Shown: positions 37,114 through 49,138 of the stretch, piece by piece
How the letters are laid out: each line of letters starts with the position of its first letter
Numbering within the stretch: position 1 is the first letter of the stretch
DNA from: Acanthopleura granulata
Lineage: Eukaryota; Mollusca; Polyplacophora; Chitonida; Chitonidae
NCBI GenBank assembly: GCA_016165875.1
Contig: JABBOT010000015.1
Location: 2,126,014 to 2,190,013, forward strand
Reading direction: 5' to 3'
DNA: 64,000 nt
Translations under genes and position numbers: made by a program
The notes under the pieces: model-generated
Seen by the model: the letters and a program-made list of their open reading frames with translations, nothing else
The model's database searches: none
What the model was told of the DNA's origin: nothing

Positions 37114-38351
37114 ACTGACGCGTGAGGTACACATGAGCTGGCCAGACTTTGTTGTATTAACTATCAGTAAACCTTCGTTTTGTTTGAAACCAGTGTCGAT
37201 GAATACGCATTCTATCTTTACCATGTATGACGTGTAGATTGAAAACGAAGTCAAAGGCGTATAAAAGAGTAAAAGAGGGCGGCATCGTCTACATTTCGCA
37301 AATCCTCGAATCGTGGAGATCGCCAAATGGAACGCGATCCCTATGAAGATGAAACGTGCTGACGTTGCGATTGTAGATCCACGACCTGTAAACCTGGGTT
37401 CGATTTCATGAAACATGACCTGCCCAATTTCCCTACTCCCAAAGTATGTACCAACCGCTGCCAAAGCGAGGGATCTGACTATAGGTACACTAAGTTGTTG
37501 TTCACTGTTCGCTGCCTGTCTTGTCCAAAATGGCGATTAACTCATGAGAGTTATGTCCCCTGAATTGAGCCTGCGCTAGACCTGCTTGTGTATATTCGCC
37601 TGATTTTTACCTGTGTTTCATAAGTATTTACCCATTATCCGTTATTCGAGGTAAATTAATAACATGAAAATTCAGTGGAATAATCATTGATGATAAACAA
37701 GCCAGCATTTAAGAATGTAGCGAGCTGTTGAGAATACTACGTCAACTTACTCCAAGGCTAGCGCAGGCCTCTTTCAGCATATATTTACACCATCCCATAT
37801 ATATACGGTATACTCTAGTCAGTTCACATTAAAAGAATTGTAGTAATTCCACATACATAAAAACAAGTAGGTAATGGATTAAAATAATTCAGCTCACAGT
37901 GGCTTCATTTTTAGTAATTTAATTTTTTTGCCCTTGTCTGACGTTAGCTGACAGCTGCCGTGGTTTAATTTTTAAAAAGAAAAGTTAAAATTTGTATATC
38001 TTATGTTTCTATCTGCAACTTAGTTGACACCAATTCACCAAGAACGGGGAGTTTATATTTTTAGATTTTGTTATAAAATGATCCACCCTCCCCCTCAAAA
38101 AAAAACAAAAAAAACCAAATAATAACCGACATTGAAAACGCCAGCCGTCTGTGGGTGTGACGGAGTGATCTCCCTTTACAAAGCGTTACCGTCAACAAAA
38201 GCTGTACGGTTTTCAGGCAAAAAAAAACAGGAGGATTTTAGTTGAGTTATTTTGTGTTTAATTTCTACGGATTATTGAAAGTATGAATTTAAAAAAAAAT
38301 GATAATAAAAGCCTTCCCCCCTCCCCCGCGTGAAAAGTCAACCCAGAACAT

Positions 38352-38485
38352 GCGATGTGGTCGTACTTATCTGGTGAAATCCGGCCCTTGGTCAGTCGAT
38401 CTCAGTTGTGGGTTTATTCTGTCTGATCATACAAATGTTTAAATTGTAGCATCATATACGATCCATGGCTTAAGCAGAATTGGGA
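38352..38485 (+). mobile_element. M1 MITE-like element, fragment
   Basis: The fragment contains ctggtgaaatccggcccttg, gtcagtcgatctcagttg, tttattctg and, further in, atccatggcttaagcagaat. These occur in the same order as in the two-ended copy at 45515-46078 (in complement on its right side). Confidence 0.6.
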
Positions 38486-39884
38486 AAAAAAGGGCAGGGA
38501 CATGACTGTGACAATTTATTGGAAATCTTTGGTCGTCACATTTAGCATGCAAATATAATAACTGAAATAAAAACAATGCAGTGGCACTAGCCTTCGAGTA
38601 TGTTAAGTGGAACAGCAAAATTCACTTCGTCGAACTAACATGATATAAGGACTTATGGGCTTCTATTAGCCAGGGCAGATTAACATACTGACCAGGGTGG
38701 CTATTCCATTTCCCGCCCTCTACAGAACATGTATGCTCTTTATGAGAGGGTAATTTAACATGACAATTTATAAGAGAAATGTTTCTTTTTTTTTATTTTC
38801 TTTGTTGACAATTTTCAATTCTGATTTCAAAGTAGGTATACCGTGACGTGTTGCATGAAGTACGGTATTTTACCGACGATATACCCTGGTAAAAATGGAG
38901 AAATAAACCTATATCTCTTCTTCTCATGTTTCTGTGCTCATCTGTTCACATTACATTTTAACTCATCAGTTTTCTGTACAAGGCGGTGTATTCGGGAGAC
39001 CAGCCAAGGGCTTCGACCTCGCTTTGCCCCTTGTAGGCCTGCATATGTAACAGCATCCGGCATATCATGCTGGCTGATTATCTCCCTTTACTCATCCTAC
39101 CGTTCATACCTAAGAATATGCAGTACGAATACAGATATTAGTTCCGTTTAAAGGCACTACAGGTTCGTTCTTGTTTACACTGCTCTGTTTTACCTGTTTT
39201 GGGCCCAATTACCCCCGATGCTGACCCCACCACGGATGAAGAAATCTTTATTTATGTATTCTGTTATGATTCTTCACTCTATCCAAACCATGTTGTCCTA
39301 CTCATTCTAGGTGTTTATTGAAGTAATCGCAGCGAAAAACGCATGTGATAATTTATGTCTGATTGAGGTATTGATTTTGGAGGATTTTTGAAGGGTTTTA
39401 GAAGTTTAAGAGGAGTTTTTTCATCCTGCCACGTCCGTAGTATTTGACTTGGATAAGCCGTCATGTTTCGTTTTAAGTATAGAGTTGAGATGAAAAGAAA
39501 TTTTTTCGCCATTGCATGTTGCACATCCTCAGTGTAATCCATTGTGATTCCAGAGTTCAAGACGTTAGGAGCACCCATTCGATGACAGAGTAGACTTTCT
39601 GTTCTCTGAATGTCACTGTACCATGACATTAAAATCCCGCATGAACTTGAATTGAGCAGCAAAATGAGGGCCATTATACGATAAAATGTCCTCTAGCTTT
39701 AGGAGAAAAGTTCAATCTACTCGCGGTTCTGTGACATCATATCACACAAAGGATTGTAGATATATATTTTTGAGGTTGTTGCTGACAAATTTGCCACATA
39801 AATAGCAAGACAATTCATGTCACCTGATAGCTTACACCTCGAAATAGTACGGTAAGCAGTGATAATCCAAGCTGGGCAGAGACA

Positions 39885-40095
39885 CAAACAATGGGATATA
39901 AAATACTACAGCTCAGAGAGTAAAACCAGAGCAGTGACGACAGTGTGATATTTGGCAAATGGTTACTCGTTACCAATGAGGTTGTCAGGTTACCTCAGTT
40001 AGGGTTCTATTGTGACTGTTTTTGAAAGTGTTTAAGAAGTAACGGCACGCCCCTTTGGTCCATGGCTTGAGCGGAATTTACAAAAAAATGTTAGT
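39885..40095 (+). mobile_element. M1 MITE-like element, left half
   Basis: The interval contains tactacagctcagagagtaa, aaccagagcagtgacgacag, tgtgatatttggcaaatgg, then ggttacctcagttagggttc and an inner block, ggtccatggcttgagcggaa. It lacks the opposite terminal repeat. Confidence 0.75.
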
Positions 40096-42334
40096 GATTT
40101 TGTATCCAATACAGACGTCACTGGCTTAGAGTTACCCAAAGTGCTGTGTTGTCACCACAATGAACACATGAAAACATGAAAACAAGGCTTAGTCCACCAG
40201 AAAAATCACGCTTTATGCAGGAACACAATATAAAATACTACGACACTCTATAAAATACCACTTTTTCAGTTTAATTTCTTGCTAAGATTTCTTTGCGATT
40301 TCTTGGTCCGATGAGCTCAATAGAATTTAGCACCCGACTATTTAATACAACGTCGACATACGATTTATTTTTTCATGCCGTTGCATTTCCGCTAACGCCC
40401 CCACCCTTTCAGACAGAATCGTTGAGAGGAGCACATTTTCTGTGTTTCGTGAGGAACCCTGATAGTGTGTATAACAACACATCCCATGTTGTAAAAATTT
40501 GCGTCCCCGTAGCTTTTGGCGTTCAGTCTAACCACAGTGTCTTACTGATTTCTCATAGACGACAATGTTAACATTTAGTGCTGTGATTCCGCCCCAGACA
40601 TTCCGTCGCCAATAAGCCCTGCTACCTACCTCGCCCAGCCTGGGAGAAAGTAGTCATAAAAATCTAGATTGACTGCCAAAACCTGAACCTTCCTAAGCCA
40701 GAAGTTGGGAGGTGTGCCTGGCAAGCAGCCTCATCACTATCCGACAATTTGTGCCGTCTCGCCAAGAATTTCAAATTTTCATAATTCAAACTCAGAAAAT
40801 GAAGACAGTTTTCATAGTTTTCATACCACGCAAACACCCGTTCACCAAAACTGACCGGCTGACAGAAACAAACGAGTTTACACCCTAAAAGAAACTTACT
40901 TACATTCGTCACTTCCGCTTTAGTGAGAATAGCGTACCGATTCCACATTCCCATGTCACTATGGCGGAATGACGCTACAGATTGCACATGCGCAATTCGA
41001 GCACCGACTGGATAATACTGCCACACAGATAGTGTAGGTTGTTAATACAGAATTTTATCTGCTTTGGATACAAGTAAAAACGTTTTGCCAGGAGGTCTTC
41101 GCCCACCCACCCCCACCCCACCCCCGCCCCGACAGAGATTACCAAGGTGACAAAATGATATTACGTCACTTCCAGCAGCAACAGCTCAAAAATGGTTATC
41201 ATGTTGATTTTTTAATATGTTGTATAGAAAAGTCCAAGTGTGTGAGTGTGTGAGATGACTGAGATGGTTTGGCATACTGCCAAGCGAAAGTTGAAGTTGA
41301 CAAATTTACTACATAAATAGTAAGGGAAATCAATGTGTGACCTATACTGAGCAATGCTCTTTTCTTGCAGCTTCGGGTTAAGTAAGTGCATGCAGAGGTT
41401 CACGGAGTGGTAAGGTAACTGAAAAAGGACCAATCGAAACTTCTGTTATATCATGTAAATAAGGAAATAAGAAGAGACTCCCAAAAAAAGATTGATTCAG
41501 GTTTTCGCAAGATGGTTGCAAAATGTTTGAAGTGAAATGCGCTCTTTGGGGATACAGGGCCAGGTGGAAGGTAGAATGATTATTCTATTAACCTTTGCAT
41601 TTTCGCTCTACACACAACGGATGGACACTAGTACGGCTAAAGGGATACACATATATACCGCGTCATGACTCAGGCCCCAACAATTTACCTTGGGCGACAT
41701 AATTTTAAATTAGGAGGGGGACATTCTACAGATGTTCCGGCCTTTTGTCATTCAAATTCATTAATGCAGATGACAACATCACCACCACCACCCCTCGGTG
41801 TAATTGTTAAATTCGTCCTCGCAAGATGCTCACGTGCAGTTGTTGACAACGGGTAAGTGAGTAAAGCGGCAGAGGCGCAGAAAGTTGTCTAATTTGTGAT
41901 GTGTTTGCTCACAATTGGTCCTCAGTAAATATGTATAAGCTTGAAGTTGGTACAGTAGGTTTCTTCTAGTCTTTGTTTTTCATTTTAGTGCAGTCAGTGA
42001 AGAAGAGATTAAACTCCAGATTAAACTCCAGAACACGAACTTCTGTGGCGTCTAAGTGAAAAAAAAAATGAGCAATGGACAGGATATCAAACTTTCTGAA
42101 TTATATTTTCATTTGATTGAATTTTATAACCCGTAATATTTCTCTTATAATAGTCCACCTTATGCCTGGAAGAAACCAGAGCGCCCGGAATATTCCACCG
42201 GCCTCTGCCGGGTAGTCGAGTGCCACAGACATAAAGCCGCAGCTGAACATGTCATCTTCGTCGTCATGGGCGAATTCACTGAGTCGACAACATGATCGCT
42301 TAAGGCGAATAATCAACTAGGATAACGACAAATA

Positions 42335-42592
42335 ATTTATTTACATCTTTTTTGGATTGGTGTTTTACGCCGCACTCAAGAATATTTCACTTATACTTCG
42401 GCGGTCAGTATTATGCTGGGTGGAAACCAAGCAGAGCCCGGGAGGAACCCATGACCATCCGCAGGTTGCTGGCAGACCTTACCACGTAAGCTAGCGTGAG
42501 TTCTGCTTGGACTCAGCGATCGCATTGGTGAGAGACATATAGATCATTACGCCGCGCTGGTGCGCTAACCCCATCGTCCACGTAGGCCCAGA
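42335..42592 (-). mobile_element. SINE family A, near full length
   Basis: The plus strand shows ttttacgccgcactcaagaa, tatttcacttatacttcgg, ggaaaccaagcagagcccgg, atgaccatccgcaggttgct, then catcgtccacgtaggccc at the head end. The B-box region is damaged. An M1 fragment follows immediately. Confidence 0.92.
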
Positions 42593-42599
42593 AAACAAA

Positions 42600-42905
42600 T
42601 AATAGCGTGTGATATAGTGATGGTATTTTGAATCTAACGTCAACTCAGCATTGTGGGTAATTCCACACCTGTGAGGTCGAATATAAATTGCAGTTAACAT
42701 CACTGCATGTTTCGTACCTAATTCTGCTTCAGCCATGGTGGTAGGGGATTGTAAGATGCAACTATCTAAGTTATTTACAAGTGCAGTTAGTATAAACCTC
42801 TAACCGAGGTAAACTGACAAGAGGTCTGATTTCAATCGTTACGTGTGAACACTTGTCTCTGTGATCTCTGCTCTGGTTTTATTCTCTATGCTGTCATTCT
42901 ATTGT
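42600..42905 (-). mobile_element. M1 MITE-like element, right half
   Basis: An inner block (ttaacatcactgcatgtttc, taattctgcttcagccatgg) is followed by ctaaccgaggtaaactgaca, agaggtctgatttcaatcg and ctctgctctggttttattct, then ctatgctgtc. This matches the interior and right inverted repeat of 45515-46078. Confidence 0.75.
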
Positions 42906-43200
42906 GTGCGGTATTAATAGACAGACAGTAGACAAATGGCAACCTTGATTACTTTGCCTCGATGCATTACATATGGTAAGGCGAGCCTACAGCACCGAGC
43001 AAGCTCAAAAACATGAGTTTTCGCTGCGGAACACGATTAAAATACGTTCAGTATAAAAGCGTATTTTGTTCACACAGTGACTTTGTACATTGACGATCCT
43101 GAGCTTCTTCAGTTAAATTACTATGAAATTAAACTTGTTTTAAATGCGGACACGTCGCTCCCTTTTGTTTCGAAGCTAAAAACACGACAGTTTTAAAGTT

Positions 43201-43321
43201 ATGAACGAAGCTGATGTGGAGTATTTTCTACAGTCTCGCGTGTGTGCCGTGTTAATGGCGGATGACGGTAGCAGAGCTTTATTTATGGCGGTTATGCGTT
43301 TAGCGTATCAACAAGGAAGTG
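43201..43321 (+). CDS. Candidate first coding exon, unrecognised
   Basis: An ATG with a purine at -3 opens a 40-codon frame that reads like protein (MNEADVEYFLQSRVCAVLMA, then DDGSRALFMAVMRLAYQQ). It reaches a possible donor, agtg then gtaaac, at 43322. The frame remains open for about 20 more codons of less protein-like sequence, which would be expected if the exon really ends at the donor. A TATA-like motif, gtataaaagc, lies 140 bp upstream at 43051-43060. If real, this would start a new plus-strand gene, or use an unusual aag acceptor just before the ATG to continue the upstream gene in phase 1. The donor is not strong and no partner exon was found. Confidence 0.3.
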
Positions 43322-43686
43322 GTAAACAATATACCCGAGTCCTCTACAAGCCTTATATCACCCCTCATAATTGTACTACATAAGTACAAATCTAAAAAGA
43401 GGCAGATAAAACATGATGCTTTTGTCTACACACCAGTTTTTTATACCCTGAGCTTTTATGACGCGACATGATCTAAAAAATATCTACCATTTGAGATGTA
43501 TCTAAATACGTGCTGGCAATAAAACAAGTTTGTAAATAGGACACTGTTCGCCTAGACAACCATGGAGAAATTGAGTCATGACGTGGAATAGATCCATCAT
43601 ATATGGCAATTGTCTTTCTTCTTGTCTTAGCTGTAAAAACCCTTGCAGTACTCTGTGCCAGCTGCACTGCGTGGCGATCTGTTGTC

Positions 43687-43915
43687 AGTACTGCAGGATC
43701 AATGGCCGCATGATACAGTGCGTAGAACTAGCCGTACAATACAGCTAGGGCGCAGTATTTTTGCGACAGCTGCTCAGTAACGTGCGAGGATTTCATGTGA
43801 GCGCCGCATAGTCAATGGCGCCATGGTTGCAGTGCGTGGAACTTGCGGCAGAGTACAGCTGACGCGTGCTAGTCATAGTGCGGTTGTGAGCCACACCGTG
43901 CGTTGCCTCAGCCAC
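43687..43915. repeat. Diverged ~113-bp tandem duplication
   Basis: The segment cagtgcgtagaactagccg, then tacagct (from about 43717), recurs as cagtgcgtggaacttgcgg, then tacagct, 113 bp later. No gene was recognised. Confidence 0.5.
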
Positions 43916-44214
43916 AAAATATGGTACCGTCAGATCTGTACCTCGAGGTTTAATACTGTGTGGTACTGAGGATTGAGATCTTTCTGCTTAGTTCAGTGTA
44001 GTAACCATATAGTATTGTCACATGCAGTGTTTCAGTGTGTTCATGAGCCTCCGGAATATGTGTACGTAACACCGCTGTACGCTATAAACGCAAGGCAGCA
44101 CGAAAACAAAAACGGTGCCAAAAGTGTAGTCGCCTGTGTAAATACTGGTAGATATTAAGAGTGGCTTAGTGCGCCAGTTTAACTAAAGACAGTGGGTGGG
44201 ATTTACTTGAATAG

Positions 44215-44325
44215 TTAAAAACATAACCCTGATTGACGTAAACTGTCAAAAGATGGGACTTCACTGGCTGCCTGGTACGTGTGACGATTTGTCAGCTGTC
44301 ACGCTCTGCGGTGACGTACATACAA
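44215..44325 (-). mobile_element. M1 MITE-like element, terminal fragment
   Basis: The fragment reads aaccctgattgacgtaaact, gtcaaaagatgggacttcac, acgtgtgacgatttgtcagc and tgtcacgctctgcg. It follows the M1 terminal repeat with moderate divergence. Confidence 0.55.
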
Positions 44326-44986
44326 CACAACGTTTCTCTGAATTACTACAATATAGGAGTGATAGTAGTATACTGGTTTGCGCTAATAGGCATCATACTA
44401 CACAACATGAATGTAAATTCAGTCATCGCAGTGAATTACAGTTATAACCGTCATATAATTTTCGACACCGATTTAAATCTGAAGATTTTGAATGTATTTT
44501 CCAAAATTGGATTTAAACGCACGATTTACGGTGTCAGAAACATTTGAAAACCCCCAGAGCCCAAACAACTGGCCAACATCGCAGGAAAGATATATTTTTG
44601 CATATGACTTTAAATAAGAGGGAAATTATTCAAATAAGTGGCGTCTAACAAAGCAAAATCATACTGACTGCGGCATAACTCCATCTGCATGTTTAGTGAT
44701 AAACGCACATGCGCTAAGGATTGGTAAGGACAGTGCGGTCTCATTTACAAATATAAAATAATAACACTCAGAGTGAGTCATGATCGTCTTGCCATCACGT
44801 GGGAAAATTGCAGTCATGTGGCAAATTAGCTGGCTAATGTTTTTGAAAACAGTGATAAATATATGACATATTTCCGATCCAATGTCGGTCGGCCTTGCAG
44901 GAAGTTTAATAAATAAAAACTTGTATAAAGTATGAAATATATTTTTCATTACTCTGGGGTTACAAAAAAGGAATAAAAGTACATAC

Positions 44987-45199
44987 CTGTGGTTGTTGTA
45001 CGAGCTCTGTTAGAAACAGTGCTTGCTTATGTGTGCCTGTTGAAGCGGGCGGGGCGGGGCGGGGGGAACGGGGGGGGGGGCTGTTGATCATATTCTTCGG
45101 ATACATGCTAGCTGCCAGTTTCCCTCCAAGCATAAAACTGATAGCCATCGCATCAGTGATTAATTCAGGTGCGTCACATGAAGCAATCGTCCAAATGAA
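44987..45199 (-). CDS. Candidate symmetric exon, Pro-rich, unrecognised
   Basis: On the minus strand a 213-bp open segment (71 codons) lies between a possible acceptor ending aacaagcacag and a donor, cacag then gtatgt. Both ends are phase 0. The peptide reads FIWTIASCDAPELITDAMAI, then a segment with KLAASMYPKNMINS, a Pro/Arg/Ala-rich part encoded by the C-rich complement of the G-runs at 45047-45080, and finally KQALFLTELVQQPQ. The acceptor has a poor pyrimidine tract. The plus strand of the same interval is also open (45033-45218), so one of the two frames must be incidental. I could not decide from sequence alone. Confidence 0.25.
45047..45080 (+). other. G-run cluster, G-quadruplex-like / GC-box motif
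   Basis: Successive runs ggg, gggg and gggg are separated by single c bases, followed by gggggg and an 11-G run. This fits a G-quadruplex motif and contains GC-box-like gggcggggc. It lies in the middle of the opposing candidate frames at 44987-45218. Confidence 0.85.
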
Positions 45200-45514
45200 C
45201 TGTGCTTGTTGTATGTAATGTTTTTTTTTTTATTCTATATTCTGGCTTTTTCATATTCATAGATTAGGTCCACACGTCCTTAACGAGTGAGAAGACAGGG
45301 GTTCATTTATCTGTATACTACGGCCATGCAAGCGGCTTGTACCCTCAACTGAACATCCTAGACTCGTACACGGTCGCTTAGCTAATCAGCCAGTAGCTCT
45401 TCTCTCCCATTTCTGCATGGAAGATGATGAGTTTGACAAATTCCTTAGATGGCATATTTCGTTCTAATTTCGATATAGGGGGACCATGTATACATATATT
45501 GGTGTTTGGTGTGT

Positions 45515-46078
45515 ATACACAAGACTACGACACACAGTGTAAAATCAGCACAGTGTGACAGCTGGCAAATGGTCATACGTTAACGGTGAAATCCGACCTC
45601 TTGTCAATTTACCTCAGTTAGGGTTTTATTCTAATTATTTATGTAATGTACCATAGCCGGGATACGCCTTGGTTCATGCATTTCTCGTTGTAGTGTGAAT
45701 TTTCTTGACAGGTGTGGAGCAGGTATTAGTGTTAAGTTTTCCGGATTACCTTTGAGAAACATTGCTTTCATGTTATTGTGTACATATGTTAAATGTGATG
45801 TCAACAGAGCGTTTTGGTTTATGCTAGATCGGTGACGTCTAGTATATTGCACTTAACATCACTGTATTTTGTTGTTTCCTAATTCCACCTAAGTCAAGGT
45901 GTTAGGTAGTGCGTATGGTGTTGCTTCTTAAACTCGTACGTGGACAGTTAGAATAAAACGCTAACTGAGGTAAACTCACAAGAGGCCGGATTTCACCGGT
46001 AACGTGTGGCCATTTGCCAACTATCACACTGTCCTCGCTGCTCTTGTTTCAGTCTATGCTGTAGACTTTTATATTGTC
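45515..46078. mobile_element. M1 MITE-like element, two-ended copy (~564 bp)
   Basis: The left inverted repeat (45521-45640) includes acagctggcaaatggtcata, cggtgaaatccgacctcttg and acctcagttagggttttatt. The right inverted repeat (45953-46078) is its complement: aactgaggtaaactcacaag, aggccggatttcaccggtaa, tggccatttgccaactatca. The interior of about 310 bp has no transposase-like frame. A non-autonomous DNA transposon (MITE) is the best reading. Target-site duplications and superfamily were not established. Confidence 0.75.
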
Positions 46079-47924
46079 CCACGTCCATCTTGTCCATAGT
46101 GGCGCAGTCTTTGGCTGAAGTCTTTCTTTTAGAAACACTCCCGCCTTTAACAAAAGGTCCGAAGCTGTGTCGTCCTTTGTTCTTTACTGGGCACAAAACA
46201 CTAAGGTAGTACACAAACATTGAAGAGTCAACGCAGAAAACGATGTGCTTTTATTGCGATTTGGACCATTTTGTGTGGCTCGTCAGACTCTTCCATTTAC
46301 TGACCTGGGAAATTTCAGTGAAACTTTATAATCCCAGACTCTCATACATCATCAAGGGGCACTCCAAGTCGATAATCACAAAAACCCGTTTCCAAAACAA
46401 TGAATAACACCATTTCTCTTAGGAACATTGTCAGAAATAGCATGTTAATGGTAAATAAAGACGGTGGCAAGTAAAAGAGAAGCAGTCCACGGTTTTCAAT
46501 GATGCAGCGGTGATTTTCGATATTCTAGGCGTGACATCAAATTCAAATTCCAACCTTTTAGTTTCAGGTCGTATTTCAGTCATAAAATTTTTCATAAAAG
46601 CATCATGCTGATGTAATTCACATAGATACCTACACCTCCCCTAGCCCCTAGTTCAACCTCTCCGAGATAGGTTTATTGTCTCATTCTACGCGAATGACTC
46701 ATTGACTTACTTGAAGCCTTACTGTCGAATGTGCAAACTTCAGTTCTGTGTTCAAAACCAAAACATGTATTTCAACTTTTAGATGTATATTTAGAGTTTA
46801 GGTGAAGAAGATATGGTTTGATATGTATTTCCCACACCTCCCCAAACTCGCTGAAGCGGAAAATCTCAGGCGGGTGAAACAACATTACATAAAAATAACA
46901 ACACGATAATAAATCATATATCAAATGACTTGTATTCATTATAATGAGTTTTGTGGTTGTAAACAACAAAATTATCCGTACATATACATATAAACGGTCT
47001 TCGTTTAGGCTCACACTGTACTTTCTTACCCTCAATGCGGTTTGTAGATTGTGTGGCGTTTCCTCTTTGTATCTTTTTTCCTTAAGGCAGTGCATTGTGG
47101 TTAAGCCAGCCGAATTTCCTCTGTAACGGGCTTTGCGATTGGTTGCATCGGAAAGTCGGTCGGTCTAATTGTACACGACCCTCGCTTAGACATTCACTTC
47201 ACTTAATGAACGAGGAAGTAAAACAGAATAAATTTCCATAGGCTGCATAGTTTCAAGTCTCCACGCTCGGCTGGGACCTTTTGTGTGTGTAGATGTTTTC
47301 GGCCTTGCTTAACTGAGAAGGCCAGAGTTTGTGGGTATGTTATGACAGGAGTCTGCGGCTGCTGCATCTGAAACCGTCGGATTCATCCGTGGTAAGTCAT
47401 AGCCTGTCTCAGCAGTAGCTGTATAAATAGTGCAGCCTTATATCTGTGTACCCAGCTGATCTTACTGTGCAATGTTATTACCAACGACAGACATGACGTT
47501 TTCATACAAATGCAGCACGGTACTCTGACTGTGTAGTAATTATGTACAAATTTTGTAGGCCTGTACCTGGTGCACATGCCATCGCAGATCTGTTACACAA
47601 ATTACACAGGGTGTGTACCCCTGGTACATGTGCGTGTGTAGTTTCTCTAAAATGCCATGCACAGCACTCGGACCCAGTTTTTGTTTCGTTTTGAAGCATA
47701 GCAAGCCTGTTTGAACAACCCGTTAATTCCTGCCTAGCTAACCACCCTTCTTCGTATCGGTCTTGATTTGCGTCTATTGTTTGCTGCGGGGGTTCACGAT
47801 ATATTAACTTGACGAGCAAAGATAAGTCTCTCATGTTAAAAGGCTACAAAGAAACCATATGTTTACGTTTCCGTATGATGTGTGATAATGAGCATACAGT
47901 GTCCCAAGCCTTGCTTTTTCGCAC
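46079..47924. other. Non-coding stretch, nothing recognised
   Basis: No repeat family member or convincing exon was identified. A consensus-like donor (gtg then gtaagt, 47391) has no good matching acceptor and frame. Confidence 0.45.
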
Positions 47925-48197
47925 TGAATGAATGGATAAGTGAAGGAATAAATGAATGAATGAGTGAATGGATAAATGAATGAAAGAATGAATGAGTGAA
48001 TGAGTGAAGGAATAAATGAATGATTGAATGAATGAATGAGTGAGTGAGTGAGTGAAGAAATAAATGAATGAATGAGTGAATGAATAAATGAATGAATGAA
48101 TGAATATGAATGGATGGATGAATGAATGAATGAATGGATAGATGAATGAATGAATGAATGAGTAAATTAATAAATGAATGAATGAATGAATAAAAGC
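47925..48197. repeat. (GAAT/ATGA)n tetranucleotide array
   Basis: About 270 bp of imperfect gaatgaatgagtgaatgg-type repeats. The complementary strand gives a spurious 119-codon frame of repeated HSFI residues. Confidence 0.96.
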
Positions 48198-48868
48198 ATG
48201 AAAGATTATGGCTTAACTGCACATCAATAACATTTCAGGCATATCAAAGCGAACATTATACTGAAATTGAAATATCCACTTTAGATTTGTGTCCAGTGGG
48301 TATTTTATGTTTTAATGCGATGTGAGTGGCATTTTAAGACACTGTTTAAAGTATTCGTTTGTGCCTTCTAGATATTAATTCAGGATTAATGTGGCTCCAG
48401 TACAGAGCAACAAGCTTTTCATCGAATGGGATATATTCTGTGTCGTGATTCGTGAGATACGAAAGCGCTCAGCGGTCTTTGTTTTTCGCCACGTGCGCCA
48501 TTTAACAGTACATTTTCTCGAAACAAAATTCAGTCAAAACATAATCTTATGTTAAACGAATCCAATGAGTTTTCTTGCTGATTATGTAGTAAATTTGTCA
48601 ACTCTACCTCCAAGCATTGACCAAATGTAAGCTTACCTTTGAGTACTATACCATATGATCGCCAGTAACTTGACCCCTCGCTCACAACGTATGGTATATC
48701 CAACCTTAACATGTGCAGTGGCCACAAACTTATCGAATATCGTACCCTTGTAAGGAAGATCATTGACATTTGTCAAGATGTTAACTTCCTTTCCGTCTAG
48801 GTAATAATTCAGAACAAATAGCTTTGTCTCAAGAACAGGACAAAACTTAATATTTTAACTCGTTTAAC

Positions 48869-49138
48869 TCAAGACTTTAAAAATGGTACTTGTTACTGCC
48901 TCGCTTGGCACTGAGAGGTTAGAGCCTGGAAACAGGACTGGTCGGCCCGGTGTCAGTATAATGTGACTGATTGGGACGTCATGTCTGGGTGTCTTCGGCA
49001 TGATGCTCCAGTGGCGGCAGCACTCGTCCTGCCACGGAGAGACAAAGCATATCTACATTCTAAGGAATTCTCGTCGTCATATGACTGAAAAATTGTTGAG
49101 TACGACGTAAAGCCCAAGCATACATACATACATTCACA
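48869..49138 (+). mobile_element. SINE family B, head-less copy
   Basis: The copy reads in sense: aagactttaaaaatggtact, actggtcggcccggtgtcag, tataatgtgactgattggga, gtgtcttcggcatg, then tcgtcgtcatatgactgaaa and attgttgagtacgacgtaaa with a (CATA)n tail. The tRNA-like head is truncated. Confidence 0.8.

Noticed and set aside
39315..39674. 119-codon minus-strand frame beginning with a hydrophobic stretch (MALILLLNSSS)
   Set aside because: Looks superficially like a type II membrane anchor, but no catalytic motif, splice partner or family is recognisable.
40664..41026. 120-codon minus-strand frame
   Set aside because: Reads fairly protein-like, but no domain, start context or splice support was found. 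It may be repeat-derived. Worth a database search but not called.
41770..41850. Possible exon from atgcag to gtaagt
   Set aside because: The frame needed to continue from the upstream exon (phase 1) has a stop, and the phase-0 translation is not convincing.
42105..42235. Possible degenerate family A SINE
   Set aside because: Only loose similarity (aatatttctcttataat, aagaaaccag). Too diverged to call.
47863..48222. 119-codon frame rich in HSFI repeats
   Set aside because: Complement of the (GAAT)n tetranucleotide array.
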